From Labyrinthula sp. Ha (taxonomy: Eukaryota; Sar; Bigyra; Labyrinthulida; Labyrinthulaceae): a stretch of DNA of 64,000 bases. Location of the stretch: positions 2,232,001-2,296,000 of the forward strand of contig JAALGZ010000002.1 of assembly GCA_015227615.1 (NCBI GenBank), read 5' to 3'. Positions 23,467-35,631 of the stretch are shown piece by piece (position 1 is the first letter of the stretch; each line of letters opens with the position of its first letter). The position numbers were made by a program, and so were the translations under genes. The notes under the pieces were generated by a model. It saw nothing but the letters and a program-made list of their open reading frames with translations. It was not told the origin of the DNA and did not search any database.

Positions 23467-23556
23467 GGGTAACGCTTTTACAAACTGTTTTTTTCAAAGA
23501 GTTCTTTTCAAAATCTGTGGTAATGCGATACTGAGGTTTTACGCAAGTCATTCTGA

Positions 23557-23706
23557 TGTTCTAGTAACTATGTAATATAACACCTCACTAGACAGAATGA
23601 GATAACGATTTGTGAAAATTTATTTTGAAAACTTAAAACAAGACAATTAAAAATTAATTGAAACACACACACAAGAACAACAAGTTTCACTTGCAAATCG
23701 AGGGCA
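23557..23706 (+). repeat. 5' LTR of the old gypsy-like element
   Basis: A 150-bp repeat starting TGTTCTAGTAACTATG and ending in GAGGGCA. It matches 30745-30887, most clearly at its two ends (CTAGTAACTATGTAATATAA and CTTGCAAATCGAGG). Confidence 0.8.
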
Positions 23707-26179
23707 TTTTTCGACTATCGCCCCAGGTATATGCATAAGATGGTTAGAAAGATAGAAGCAAGATGGATAACTGTCACTTTGATTCTGATTAACCTATTCT
23801 AAAAATACAAAGTCAACTAAATGAGCTAAATTATTTGAATTACACAAGCTTAGGAAGTGAAACCGTCCCTCAAGAGATTCCTCTGCCTTAACATTTACCA
23901 AATATGGTAGGAATAACAGGTCCAGCAAAATTATCTATTCCTTCAGGAGAGTTACAGCAGGAGACCCTATTTTAATTTTTATTGAGACAGGTTAATAATC
24001 GCATGATGACGGAAAGATATCAATTTATGAATATGGCCCGAGAGATGTTGGATGAATTGATACAGAATGAGGTAGAGTTATGGCAAAGAAACAGAAGAGC
24101 TAATCAAAACATGAACTCTTCAGAAGCGCCTGTACCTGAAAATTATTTTGGGGGGTACATTGCTTCAGCTTAAAAAAGATAGCCATAGGGGCAACAAGAA
24201 CTGATTGTTCAAGAAATAGATGCGAAGGAAGAAGATACGAGTTTCTCTCTAGCTCAAAGTGTTGCGACACTATCTTCACTAACTGAGGCTAATAAAAACA
24301 TGAATCGACCAAATTAACAAGACTTTACTAAAATCTAACTCAGTGAACTGGTTATACAATCTCTATAAACATTATTTCAAGGAATGAATCACCTACTTTA
24401 AGAGCTGTTATAAAAGAAAAAGTGAATACTTTCCTTTACGATTATCAAAACTTCTCACACACTTTTCCAAATTTCCAGTTAATAACTTTTATAGATTATA
24501 AAGTCATAAAGTCAATAAAAACTATAGCAGTCAATAAAGAAAGTTCTACTGTTATTATGAACGATTCAAGGATATTCGGAAGAAAACTTGTGGAGCAAGG
24601 AATACGGGGGTATTTTAACATCTGTAAAATAGTTTAAGGCAGCCTAATTCTGAACTGAATGTTACCAATCAAGTCTTAGCATTGTTGGACAACTTATACG
24701 TTCTCGTAGAGATGCTAGACGATAATACAGTGAACGCCAACCAGAAACAAATAGCGAAGATTGTAATAAGTAAACTGCCAAAAAAGTTGGAAATAAGAAA
24801 AGAAATTGTAAATACTCATCCTGAGATAAAGGATCTGGAGGAGCTTAAAAAATTGTTATGTCAAGAAAATGGAACTTAGAGGGGTTTGAAGATAAATCTA
24901 CACAATATTCGCCAAGAGAAAGGTGAACACTAATTCGCGCCATTCACATAAGAAGAGCTGAAAGCAGAAGAATTGGAAATGTAGAGGTACTGTGCAAGGA
25001 TCAGAATGAAGAATGTTTGAAGGTGGAAGGTTGCGCGGATACTAGATGTAAATGCAACATTGCTACCCTGTGATTGTTGACACCTTTTCTATCCTGAATA
25101 GAGAACACAAAATTCTTAACTCAGATAGCCTTTCCAAATAGAAGTTTCATCCAAGTTGACAAAGTGGCAAGATTTAATATACAACTAACAAAATAAGATG
25201 AGAAAGATGTGGGAAAACAACTCATTTTCTTAAATAATGATAAAAACTGGGAGAACTATAAGTTAAAAAAATACATTGGATACTTATGGAATAAATTCAA
25301 ACTTTGTACAGGATATAAACCAGTTTTAGGTCTGAAACGAAGGTAGCAATGATCGAAAGTTATCTGATGCCAAGTCTGAGGAGACTAAGTCTATGAATCC
25401 TTCTTCAAAACAAAAACAGCGAGGAAACAAAATCGAACAAACCTAGGGGTTGAAACATTCCCAAATTCGAGTCGATATCAATAAGAAGGGAACCACACAG
25501 AACATCATTATTATGGTGCAAAAGCAAAAGGTGGCATCGAACTGGTTTAAAACTAAGAACTACCCATTCATTAAAGTAATTATCCCTAAACCAAACTGGT
25601 CGTCAGTTTTTACTACTTTATTCTATGAAGGATATAAATTTATAGATTCAATTACAAACAATTTATCAAGGGGAAAAGAAGAATATTGATCTCTGTTTTT
25701 ACATGTAGAAGAAGCACACTTATTTTTTAAGAACACCGGGTTGAAGACGGGGCTCAAACGACAAAGATGATGCGATGTCAAACAAGATGTAGATCCCATA
25801 AGCTATGTGAAGCAATTGATCTCTTTCTTTTTATATCCAATTCGGCCACTAATAACTCTTCCAAACATATATTCTAAACACGACACGAACTATGAAGTCA
25901 GGAAAGAGAAGTCATAAGCTTGGAATTAGTTCCCTTCAATGATCTGAGGGGAGATTATTTGGACAGATTTATTAGGGATCCTACGAGAAATATGAAGTGA
26001 AACAAATTTTGGTTAAAAGTCTGCTAGATGATTCCCCCCTCCCCAATCTCTTCCAAGAGGAAGGTCTAGGTTAATCACAAATCAACAGGGAGTATGAAAG
26101 ACTATTGTTACTTCAGCTGGTCGATGCATATATATTCAGAATTAGGCTCTCATAGATGATTTAAGTGAAAAGTTACAAG

Positions 26180-26750
26180 TCTCGCTGATGGAAAATTTAG
26201 CAACGTATGGAATCTTTGAATTAAATGCTCAAATCCTAAAACTTTCTCCGATAAGATGTTATCTTAAATCAAGCAATCATCCTATAACTGCCCGAAGAAA
26301 TGAACTTATAGATGAAGAAGAGCGCTTTCTTTCAAAAAAGTTTTCCACTTTCGAGAAAGTAGGAATAGCTTGCGAAATAGAAACTCCAAATACGGTTCAA
26401 CCATGTTTGTTCTTTCTAATAAGTATCCCAATCAGGATGATTACTAGAATTACACGAAGAAAGAAAAGAAACAATGGGAGGACGATAATTTCCTAAACCG
26501 GTATTGAGCGGTGATAAATATGAAAAATTTAAATGACCTTACTATACCATCAGATTTGGACTTATACAACTTGGAAGAGCAGATAAGGCATTTTAGGGAT
26601 ACATCATTTTACGTCATTTTCGACATTATCTCTAGGTTCGACTTCCTACCTATCCATAGAGATGACCAGAAAATATTTACATTGTCTTCAAGGAGGAACT
26701 ATTAAATTATGACGATGCCAATGGGATGGATTAACACTCCTTCATTGTTT
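26180..26750 (+). other. Reverse transcriptase trace of the old LTR element
   Basis: Translations on the plus strand show the start of a gypsy RT (a conserved polar segment ahead of an EE..F spacing) and later the core around FDIISRFDF and RDDQKIFTL, which match the LD-sG-hqI and edrpKTAF positions of Ty3/gypsy RT. The sequence is broken. Confidence 0.6.
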
Positions 26751-27999
26751 TCCTAAAGGGTTTTAGAGAAATTACTAGGAAGCTACTTTAACGCAGACAT
26801 TTGTGGGGCTTGTTGTTGGTTACGCGACACACTCCTATGCTCTCAAGTTTTGGATAAATGCTAGGAACGATGCAGAATACTCTAAATAAAGCCAAGGTTA
26901 CATATGTTAGGTTTAATTTGAGAAGATGTAAGTGTTCCAAGGATAAAACAGTCTGATGCGGAAGAAAAGTTTAACAAGGGAAATGACCATTCGCAGAAAA
27001 ATACTTTAAGACGATTCTGGATCCCTCGGAAACCAAATAGAAACATAGAATTGCCCCAGCGATGTCCATATCTTAAGCCTTTTCCAAACAACAGGTTAAA
27101 TGGCACATAAGTTTTAAGGAAGTATACCCTGTCCAATACAACTTTGAGTATACCGGATTTAAGATATGAGCACATAGCACAGAGTTTATTTATACAGGAA
27201 TCACTAAGTGCTAATTGCAATTTAGAATCTTCACAAGAAGGAGTCAAAGGTCTATATAGTTAGATTGCTTAAGTGGACTGTTAAACTCCAATCATTAGAT
27301 ATGGTGTTTTTCATACATCATCAAGAACAAATTTTCTAGCGGATATGTTAAGTAGTTGTGCAACATAAACTCAACCAGATAAAAAGGCAAATTATGTACA
27401 TTTAATCTGTTGGAATAAACTTTTAAATGAAATCTGACAAGGGGCTGAATAATGATGTAAGCACCCTTTAAAATATTTTAGTGCACAAGTCATCGGTATA
27501 TTGGATGAGAGTAATTCCAGTGGACACATTCTTCCTCAGACGTGGAAAACAGCAGACAGTTGTGAAATGACGTTATGCAGGGGAAGAGAGAACTTATGAA
27601 CACGAGCAGTAATCGGTATAAGAATATAGCATAGAATCGCATCTTTTCGACTTGAAAAAATAGTTAGAGAAACATCTATTACCTTTCCTTAATCCATATA
27701 ATAACGGGGAAATATATGGTGTTCTGGAGGAAGATCATCTTAGAGAAGAGCATAAAGATGCTCATTAAGATTTTGGTTCAAGATTTACAAAGAAGTATAT
27801 GAGTTTTATTTTAAGAAAAAAAATATGATCCCGAGAACCCTTGTTGCTAGAATGATCGTAGCAAATGACACTTCAAAAGGTCACCCAAGCAGGTCGGATG
27901 AAATAAAGTTCCTAGAGGATATTTATTTGATGACTTGCCTCGGAAATAGTCAGACTCTCTTATTTCATTGTTTTGGAAAAGGTGTTTAGCCTGCCAAAT

Positions 28000-28420
28000 A
28001 ATACCCTAACTGACAGGATGAATTCTAAAGAAAGGCTTCCTAAGCGCGAACCCCCATGAGATCCTCCATGCCGACTACCTATATGTAAATAACCATGGAT
28101 GCATTATCGCCGCTCCGAAAATTGCGTGCAAAAAACATACCTAAAGTACAGGATGCACGCGGATTCCAAGACAATGGTGGAAACTATTTTAGAATAGGGG
28201 CATAGTCTGGGTTTACTTTCCCACCTTTTGTTGGTAACTGATAATATAGCTCGTTTCGCTAATACCCTATTAACAGATCTAAGCAAGCCTCTCAACTTTG
28301 AGCATTCCTTTTCATTGACATACTGTGCTGGAATCATGAATTAATAAAAATTGGAAACACTAAAGTTATATAGTATATCCGAAGTCTTCTATCACATTTT
28401 TTCTACTCAGGAAGGAATGG
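28000..28420 (+). other. Integrase trace of the old LTR element
   Basis: Integrase core landmarks are readable: HADYLYV around the first aspartate and VTDNIARFANTLL around the second. It lies upstream of the methyltransferase trace, as in the younger element. The sequence is broken. Confidence 0.6.
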
Positions 28421-30099
28421 CTCCAGCTAATACATCACATAGGACACCTAATAAATAACCGACCAAATGTCATGAGAAAGGACCACACACTGGATAACGT
28501 ATTTTCAAACTTATCAAACCCATGGTTAACGATACAACAGATCCTAAAAATTTTTGAGCTGAGTGACACACAAGAAAAAATTGCCAATACACTTGGAAAA
28601 GTTAATTGAGGATATAGGTAAGGCCAGGACAAAAATCGACGAGAAGCATATGAAGAGAATTAACCTCGTACAGTTGCGCAGAGACATAGAGAACCAAGGG
28701 AAGTAAAAAATATTAATTTTTTGTTTCAGCTCAGTTCAGGGAACTATGTTATCGTACACTACTAAAGGCCCCAAGGGAGTAACAAAAGACCCTCTGAATA
28801 TTAACTGGCTCATACCAGATAGTGAACATAGAATCACAGGATGTTTAGGAGGTAGCAACAATAGCTGGAAAAGGTACACGGTCCATGCGAACAGGTAATG
28901 GTTTTATAGTCAAATTAAGCTACTCAGACAAAATGAACTGCGACTACTTTTACAGAAAAATTTGGTAAACTCGAGGTTGGAGAAGCATTGCAGATCAAGC
29001 TAACCGCCACAAGATGTCTCAGATGCAAAATAATGATTATGTGGTTGGATTTTGAGGATGCACATAATAATTGACACAACCTCAAGTTGATTAAAAAAAA
29101 TATTCCTAACTTAATCAGAGAATTTATCAAGAAAACAGATGTCATAAATGAGTTCAAGAAACAAGCAGCCAACCACAAGTTGTTTATATGGAGCAAAGAA
29201 AAAGAAAAAGCCTTAACTAGGAAACAAAAGTCTAAGAGAAAGAAGCAAAATAAAATAAGAAGAGTAATCTCCAAAGAATCACACCAGAATGAAAATAACG
29301 CATCAGGTTGAGTGGCAAAAAAGAAATCTTTCAAAAGAAGGTAGAAACGCTTGGATGTAGTAACTACACGCTCTTTGTTGAAAAGAATATGATACCTTTA
29401 AGGTCTAAGCAGCAGAGGTATACGCAGTTTGTGAAGATGCTAAATTTAGGATCAATAAGATTTTATATGGCCTAAGGTTTAACGCTGATGTTCACAAGTT
29501 TCTAGATGTATGCTATGGAATAAAGAATTACAAGATCAGACGACCAGAGGATAAAACTGATGGGTTGGAAAAGGATGATGCAAAAAGAAGTATAATGCAG
29601 AAGTCTTTAAACGAAGGAGAGAAAAATATTATTTATTTAAGGAGAATTAATTGCATAAGAGGTGGACAAGAAAGCTTGCAGATATTTGCTGAAAAACATA
29701 AATGTTGAACTAAAGGATGTAGAAAGCTGGATCGAAGCGAGGAAAGAAGTAGACGAGGCCAACTTGAAGTGATTTAAGTCATACTTTGAAGTTATCAAAA
29801 CACTAATTGGAACATGCACGCAATTGATTAGAGATATTTACTCAAAGTGCGTAATTCTACAATCAGCAGGTTTGCTAAATTTTTATTTGAAGGAGAGAGC
29901 AGAGTTGAATATATTTAGGAATAAAGAGGGGACAGCTAAAATCGCCAATAACGTGGAATCAGTCATTAGTTATGTATATCTTTCCAAGGGAAGTCAACTT
30001 AAACAATAATATACTGGAGGAAACGAATTTGCACCGCTGGAACAGAAGAAATCTGCCCTATATATTGAACCCTCTTTATCTAGAAGCCTCAAGGCTAAC

Positions 30100-30700
30100 A
30101 TATTTGATTTTGAGTTCCTAGGCAGAAAAAACAATCTAAACAGTTCTGATATAATATTACTTAACCCACCTTGGAAGGTAGGTATAAGTAATCCGATAAA
30201 AGCTATTGTATTGGATTACGACCTCTTATCCGTGAAAGAATTATCTAGCTTGGATTTGCCTCTTATAAATTTCCCATACAGTTGCTACTTATTTATTTGG
30301 GTTATGAACTTAAATCTCCCAGACATGTTTTCATGGTCAGAGAAGTTAGAATCTTATTTAGTAGATCAAGTTTTATTGATCAAGAAGCATAAACCAGGTA
30401 AACTGAGACACTCCACAGGCCATTATTTAACTCATGTCAGAAAATTGCGTCTAGTTTTTCAGAAAAAGTATTCCCAGTTAGCAACCTACAGTAAAATTTA
30501 TGAATAAAAAACTCAGGATGAACAGCATTTTCCTATAATAACAGTTCCTAGACCAAACTCAAAGAACCGAGGAGATTTATTGGATCATTCATGTGATTTT
30601 TCCAGTGGCTAGCTGTGCAGAGTATTTTGGTAGATCAAATAATCTGAGACCCCGATGGACAACTATATGTTTGGACATAGAAACTATTGCACCTGCAATA
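30100..30700 (+). pseudogene. MT-A70 methyltransferase trace of the old LTR element
   Basis: Between the integrase trace and the 3' LTR, the plus strand retains clear MT-A70 landmarks in order: an NPPW catalytic box near 30.17 kb (family motif [DN]PPW), a YLFIWVMNL strand segment near 30.29-30.31 kb, a GHYLTHVRKLRLVF segment near 30.42-30.46 kb, and the C-terminal YFGRSNNLRPRW segment near 30.62-30.66 kb (family: E-L/Y-F-G-R...N-x-R-x-G-W). Its position in the element is the same as that of the intact gene at 13635-15053. It is treated as a fossil and is broken. Confidence 0.75.
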
Positions 30701-30744
30701 ATTTTTTGCGTACCCAAAGTTTCTCATTTAGAAAAAGAAGGGGA

Positions 30745-30887
30745 TATCCTAGTAACTATGTAATATAACACGTCACTAGGCAAAGTGAGAGAACAGTCTG
30801 TGAAGATTAATAGTCAAACTTGAAATACAACCTATAAGACTTAATTCACACACAAAAACAAGAAACTTAACTTGCAAATCGAGGACA
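30745..30887 (+). repeat. 3' LTR of the old gypsy-like element
   Basis: A 143-bp repeat matching 23557-23706 at about 75% by eye, ending in GAGGACA. Confidence 0.8.
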
Positions 30888-32441
30888 ATTAATACTCAAT
30901 TGAAGGATAGTTTTCTTTGGTGATAATATGTATCTTCTTTCCAAAAGAACCAGTGATTAATGATTTCCTTGATTTAAAAGCCTTAGCACTTTTATTCCTT
31001 CTACGTGATGTTTCCCTAAAGGTGGCTTGACTAGCTGGACCTTTGGTTGTAAGATTCAAGACTTAGAATTAAAAGAGATATCTACAAACCAAGACTTCTA
31101 ATTACAACATGCACTAAATGGGTTGAAAATTTCAGGAATCACACGTTTATATATTTAATTTATTATTTCCCACCAACCAAAAAGTTTTGATTCTCGAAGA
31201 AATAAAAAGAAGAGCCATCGTCCTAAAGTACACTAAACTATTCCAGTTCGTAGGTTCTTGAACCTGATTTAAGCCTTTATTTTGAAAATTTTCCAAACTT
31301 AGCGACGTTTTCAACCAGTACTTAAATATAGGACAGAAAAAAAAACCCTTAGTCTATCTAGGTTATGTCTAGAAAAAACTTCAACGATTCTGTTGATTAT
31401 TCTGGCCCTCTACTCCAGAAAAAGCTAAAAAAGATTTATATTTGGAAGTACACATAAAGCAGAAAAATAATCTGGTATCAAGTTATCAGTAAACATATAT
31501 TTGTGTAACTGATATATTTCAACGCTTTCACGAATATGCTGTAGTTTCATTCAACTGTTAAGAAAGGTTTTCTTAAATCGTGCCTTCCATTAAAAAATAT
31601 TTCGCTTCATCAGAACCTTATACAAAAGTGAATCCATTTAACTAGTTTAGAGTACTGCCACAAATTAATAACTCAGTTATTTTTGTTGCTGGTTTAAATT
31701 AGTTGGAGTAAAGCTCTTTATAAATAGTAACTTTGTAGCTGCTGTTGTCTTCATTAAAGATAAAAAAGTTGTGCTGTAGTTGTTTTGATTTACTTTCTTC
31801 CTTTTTTTCTTACCTTGGTATACTGATAAAACCAAAAATGAAAATACTCTGCTCTATTACTTTTCTCAGGCTCAACAATAATTTTGTTTTTATTGCGAAT
31901 GTAGAACGCAAATATTATCATATACCTCACGCAGAGTTGAACTTATGCATTCTTAACTGTTTCACAAAGATCTTGTTGTGGTGTGCTAACCTCGGAAATA
32001 AACCTTAACTCCCGACGTATTTATTTTTCGTTCTTTCTTATTTACGATCTAACCAATGAATATTCAAGCATGTCGATGCAGTCAATGCATCCCTACGGAA
32101 TCTCAAAAAGGAAGCCCGAGAAGTTAAACCGACTTTTGATTCTTATTCTCAACGTATCTTGTTTCATTTCAACCAAGAACATTAATCAACATACAAACTA
32201 TTCTTCTCAGAGTATTCTTTGTCAACGAATTTATTTGCACAAACGGATAAATATATTTCTTTTCCGTTAGAATATTCCCGGAAACTTCGGTGATATTTCT
32301 CTTACCCCGAATATCCAATGGCAATATCAGTATATTCCCGAACATACTGAAACTACACACAATATATATTATGCACCGGTCATTCTCAAGGAACAAAGAG
32401 AGCGCGAATACTTCAAGAATTGAAACAAAAAAAGTAGGAAA
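30888..32441. other. Intergenic, 5' flank of the Zn2Cys6 gene
   Basis: A+T-rich sequence without a supported gene. Two overlapping short frames (31745-32008 and 31983-32270) have no recognisable motif and no plausible start context. The promoter of the regulator gene at 32442 presumably lies in the last few hundred bases. Confidence 0.45.
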
Positions 32442-33494
32442 ATGGAAACGAGTAGTGTAAGACTAAAGGGATCGTGTGAAAGATGCAGTAGGTTAAAAAG
32501 ACAATGTGATAGTAAAAAACCTTCTTGTAGCAGATGTTGCAAGTTTAAAGCAGAGTGTGTGTATAAGCCAGTGAAGAAACGTAAGAAGAAGACTGTTTCA
32601 AATTTGGTTCCGAAGCCGAAATACAAGAAAATGAATTTCTCCGAAGCTGAAACAGAGCTATTGACCTGTTTTTTGAAGGACGAGAGCCTTTCTTTGTTTA
32701 AAGCAGGAAAGGAGTACGAGGACATTGAGGCAGCTTGGAATATCTTCGAGTGGTTTGTTTCAAAAGTGTCTTACCCTAATTTAGTTTCCTACTCGGCAGA
32801 AACTGGAAATAAGGCGCTTCATTTTATCCTTGGAAATATTTTCACTCTTCAATCATTTATTAAGAGTTTAACTTTTATGGATAAAGAAAGAAAAGAGTTT
32901 GAAGGCAAGTTAAATAAACTCTTGACAATTGAAGGCTTTGAATTATCTGAGCTTATAAAGATTTATGTTGATCAGTTAAATTTTGATGAAATCAATGAAT
33001 TGTTTGAAGGGTGTTCTGAAAAAAAAATAATAACTAATTTTCCCTTCGTTAGTGCAATCAAGAAAAGACACGCATTTTGTAAAACCTGTGTTAAGTGTAT
33101 AGATTATTGGGATTTTCCCAATTTTAATTTCACATTTGAAGTCAATGATTTCTTTGAAAAAATGTTTGGATATTCAAAGCAAAATATTACTGAGGATGTA
33201 TTATATACACCAAGTTGCATTTTGCCTTTTGGATCAAGCGTCATTTCGCGCATTGCCAAGGAAGAAAATATCAAACAGTACTTGGAATCAAATCTGTTTC
33301 AATATGCAAAGACTTGCCCCGATGGCGAACAAAGGTATGTTCCATATACACTGGAGTTTCCAAATTCGATAATTATGGAACTGAACACTGCTGATGAGGG
33401 AGTTCAGAGATTTCAGATTTGGGTGGAATATTATGAGAGTATTGATAGAATGAATTTTTGTCAACAAACTAAACTATACTTCGTAGCTCTTTAA
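32442..33494 (+). CDS. Zn2Cys6 binuclear cluster transcription factor, possibly with a PAS-like domain
   Basis: A 350-residue protein. Residues 12-39 form a perfect fungal-type Zn2Cys6 cluster, C-x2-C-x6-C-x6-C-x2-C-x6-C (cysteines 12, 15, 22, 29, 32, 39), directly followed by a basic stretch KPVKKRKKK that would serve as DNA contact and nuclear signal. These factors bind CGG half-sites in promoters. The C-terminal half (about 205-345) has a predicted alternating helix-strand layout, with FTFEVNDFFEKMFGYSKQNI resembling the start of a PAS fold, as in the AcuK/ERT1 group of gluconeogenic regulators. That resemblance is weak and is inference. The protein is shorter than most of its class and lacks the usual fungal-specific middle homology region. 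It is convergent with the acyl-CoA lyase gene, with 211 bp between stop codons. Confidence 0.88.
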   Translation: METSSVRLKGSCERCSRLKRQCDSKKPSCSRCCKFKAECVYKPVKKRKKKTVSNLVPKPKYKKMNFSEAETELLTCFLKDESLSLFKAGKEYEDIEAAWNIFEWFVSKVSYPNLVSYSAETGNKALHFILGNIFTLQSFIKSLTFMDKERKEFEGKLNKLLTIEGFELSELIKIYVDQLNFDEINELFEGCSEKKIITNFPFVSAIKKRHAFCKTCVKCIDYWDFPNFNFTFEVNDFFEKMFGYSKQNITEDVLYTPSCILPFGSSVISRIAKEENIKQYLESNLFQYAKTCPDGEQRYVPYTLEFPNSIIMELNTADEGVQRFQIWVEYYESIDRMNFCQQTKLYFVAL

Positions 33495-33705
33495 ACCATT
33501 CGTATGCTATTTGAATTTATAAAGTTTATTCCTCGCAGGAAAATTTTGATATAAGAATAAAAAGTTTTGATTTGTATTTTGGGTTCTTCTTGCAAGTTTC
33601 ATTATGAATTCTCGAAAAAACTCAACTAAAGAGAAATAAAGCTTTTTCAATAAATTAAACTTCATGCCTGAACATATGCTGAAAGCTTTAAATACAATAA
33701 ATACT

Positions 33706-35445
33706 TTAGAGGTTTGACCCTTTTGCCCATGGTTGGATTGCCGGTTTTCCTCTGGTTGTCGTAGAAGAAATCATGCAATTAATAATTGTAGGTTTGAACG
33801 GGCGGAAAGAAAGCGCTTCCTTTACTGCTACTTCAAGGTCATCCGCCGTACTTACAAATTTTCCAACTGCTCCAAAAGCTTCCGCAATTTTCTCATATCT
33901 CGTTTGAGGCGCCAAACTCTTCGCAGGATGGTTAAATCTGCTCTCGTTTTCATCATATTCATCAACATTAAAGGGACCAATGCCATTGTTATTGATAATA
34001 ACAACAACCACTGGAAGTTGATATCTTGTAACGACTTCAAATTCCATTGCACTAAACCCAAATGCAGAATCACCCGCGACAAATACACATCCTGGAAGCG
34101 GATTAACAAGAGCTGAGGCTATAGCCTGACCAGCACCCACTCCCATGGTTCCCCAAGTTGCTGCATCAATTCTCTTTCTTGGAAAGTGATTCAGAAGCAC
34201 AGTTCTTCCAATGTCCATAGTATCACTTCCCTCATTTACAATTACAGCATCTTCAGGGATGTATTTATTCACAATTCCGAGCGCACAGTAATAATTCATA
34301 GGAGCAGTCCTGTCTTCTTCCAGCTCCTTGAAAATTTTCATACTGGAATCCTTCACTTGCTGCACTTGTTGAACCCACTCGGGGTTTACCTGAACATCAT
34401 ACTCGTTTTTTCTACCTAGTTCTGCATTGATTTGTCCCATAATTGCTTTAGCATGTCCAACCAAACCAATTGCAGATTTAGTTGCAGAATCCACTTCCTC
34501 GGGTAGAAGCTCGACATGAATGAATTTTGCATCTTTTCGGTATCTTGGAGCTTGTCCATAGTGTAAGATCCAGTTTAAGCGTGCGCCAACTAGCAAAATA
34601 ACATCTGCATTTCTTAGAACAAATGATCTTGCACTTGCACTACAAAGTGGATGAGTATCCGATACAACACCTTTTCCCATAGGACTTGGCAAGAATGGAA
34701 TCCCCGTTGCTTCAATAAACTTTCTGCATTCATTTCCAGCTCCGGAATATGCTGCACCTTTTCCAAAGATGACCAAAGGTGTCTTCGCTTTCTGTAAAAG
34801 ATTTAAACTTCTCAATATCTCACTTCTTGGAGCCTGAGTCAATCTAACTGGATGTTGAGAAACAACAGCTTCCAAATTGTCAAGATTTATTTTCTCTGTA
34901 TCAACTGGGTTTCGTAAAGAATCACCAGCGATCTCTAAGTATACAGCTCCTGGACGTCCGTGAGTTGCATACCTTAACGCTTGTTCCACATAAAAAGGAA
35001 TCCTTTCCGTGTGTACAATCTTTGCAGCATACTTTGTAACATTTTGTACATAACTTAACTGCATTTGCGCTCCTCCTTGAGGTGGTAGCGATTCTTGAAA
35101 GGCCCCTAGCCCATCCAGTTCAAGCTCGCTGGATCCCCCAATAACAAGGAGAGGCCAACCATTCACGCTACCATTAGCCATACCTGCGAGTGCGTGGATA
35201 ACTCCTGGTCCAGGGACAACAAGGCATACACCAGGTTTACCAGTAAGGTATCCATAAGCTGCTGCTGCGTACGAAGCTGCCTGCTCGTTTCGCATTCCGA
35301 TATACTTTATTCCTTCTTTTTGAATGGCGAACCCAAGTTCAATAACCGGGTATCCAACAATGCCAAAAACATACTCCACACCAGCTGCTTTTAGTGCCTT
35401 GGCAAGAAAATGACGCCCTTTGAATACTGAATCATCCAAATCCAT
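33706..35445 (-). CDS. ThDP-dependent 2-hydroxyacyl-CoA lyase / oxalyl-CoA decarboxylase-type enzyme
   Basis: A 579-residue protein with the three-domain thiamine-diphosphate fold. The N-terminal pyrimidine-binding domain contains the activating glutamate in RNEQAASYAAAAYG (E54). The central domain spans about 190-350. The C-terminal cofactor domain contains the Mg/ThDP motif GDSAFGFSAME (458-468) and NNNG (485-488). The long match to human HACL1 and bacterial oxalyl-CoA decarboxylase (GYPVIELGFAIQ, VVPGPGVIHALAG, WGTMGVGAGQAIA) places it in this branch. It would either cleave 2-hydroxyacyl-CoA in peroxisomal alpha-oxidation or decarboxylate oxalyl-CoA; sequence alone does not decide. The C-terminus ends SNL, a plausible type-1 peroxisomal targeting variant (HACL1 ends SNM), which favours a peroxisomal role. 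The length is normal and the frame intact. The upstream VIT/vWA gene runs in the same direction, 186 bp away. Confidence 0.92.
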   Translation of the reverse strand: MDLDDSVFKGRHFLAKALKAAGVEYVFGIVGYPVIELGFAIQKEGIKYIGMRNEQAASYAAAAYGYLTGKPGVCLVVPGPGVIHALAGMANGSVNGWPLLVIGGSSELELDGLGAFQESLPPQGGAQMQLSYVQNVTKYAAKIVHTERIPFYVEQALRYATHGRPGAVYLEIAGDSLRNPVDTEKINLDNLEAVVSQHPVRLTQAPRSEILRSLNLLQKAKTPLVIFGKGAAYSGAGNECRKFIEATGIPFLPSPMGKGVVSDTHPLCSASARSFVLRNADVILLVGARLNWILHYGQAPRYRKDAKFIHVELLPEEVDSATKSAIGLVGHAKAIMGQINAELGRKNEYDVQVNPEWVQQVQQVKDSSMKIFKELEEDRTAPMNYYCALGIVNKYIPEDAVIVNEGSDTMDIGRTVLLNHFPRKRIDAATWGTMGVGAGQAIASALVNPLPGCVFVAGDSAFGFSAMEFEVVTRYQLPVVVVIINNNGIGPFNVDEYDENESRFNHPAKSLAPQTRYEKIAEAFGAVGKFVSTADDLEVAVKEALSFRPFKPTIINCMISSTTTRGKPAIQPWAKGSNL

Positions 35446-35631
35446 GCTTTTCTTTTTTCAAGTTTGTATCTTTTCGGTTAAAATAAGGGTCGGACTTACA
35501 TAAATGGTGGATTACTGCACAAGCGAGAAGAAAAAGATGTGTAATCTGTAAAGAAAACTAAGAGATATTAGCTGACTATGTGCAATCATAGTTATTTGGC
35601 ATTAAAGTATTACACCTTTATATTTAAATAA

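Larger units (their letters stand above)
23557..30887 (+). mobile_element. Old gypsy-like LTR element with MT-A70 remnant
   Basis: A decayed plus-strand LTR element of about 7.3 kb bounded by direct repeats (150 and 143 bp, about 75% alike by eye, TG...CA ends on the left copy). Traces of the parts appear in gypsy order: gag-like helices near 24.7-24.9 kb, reverse transcriptase near 26.2-26.75 kb, RNase H/tether near 27.0-27.4 kb, integrase near 28.0-28.4 kb, and an MT-A70 methyltransferase trace near 30.1-30.7 kb just before the 3' LTR. The element is heavily broken (dozens of interruptions) and clearly much older than the element at 13.5-20.4 kb. I see no convincing target duplication. Confidence 0.78.
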
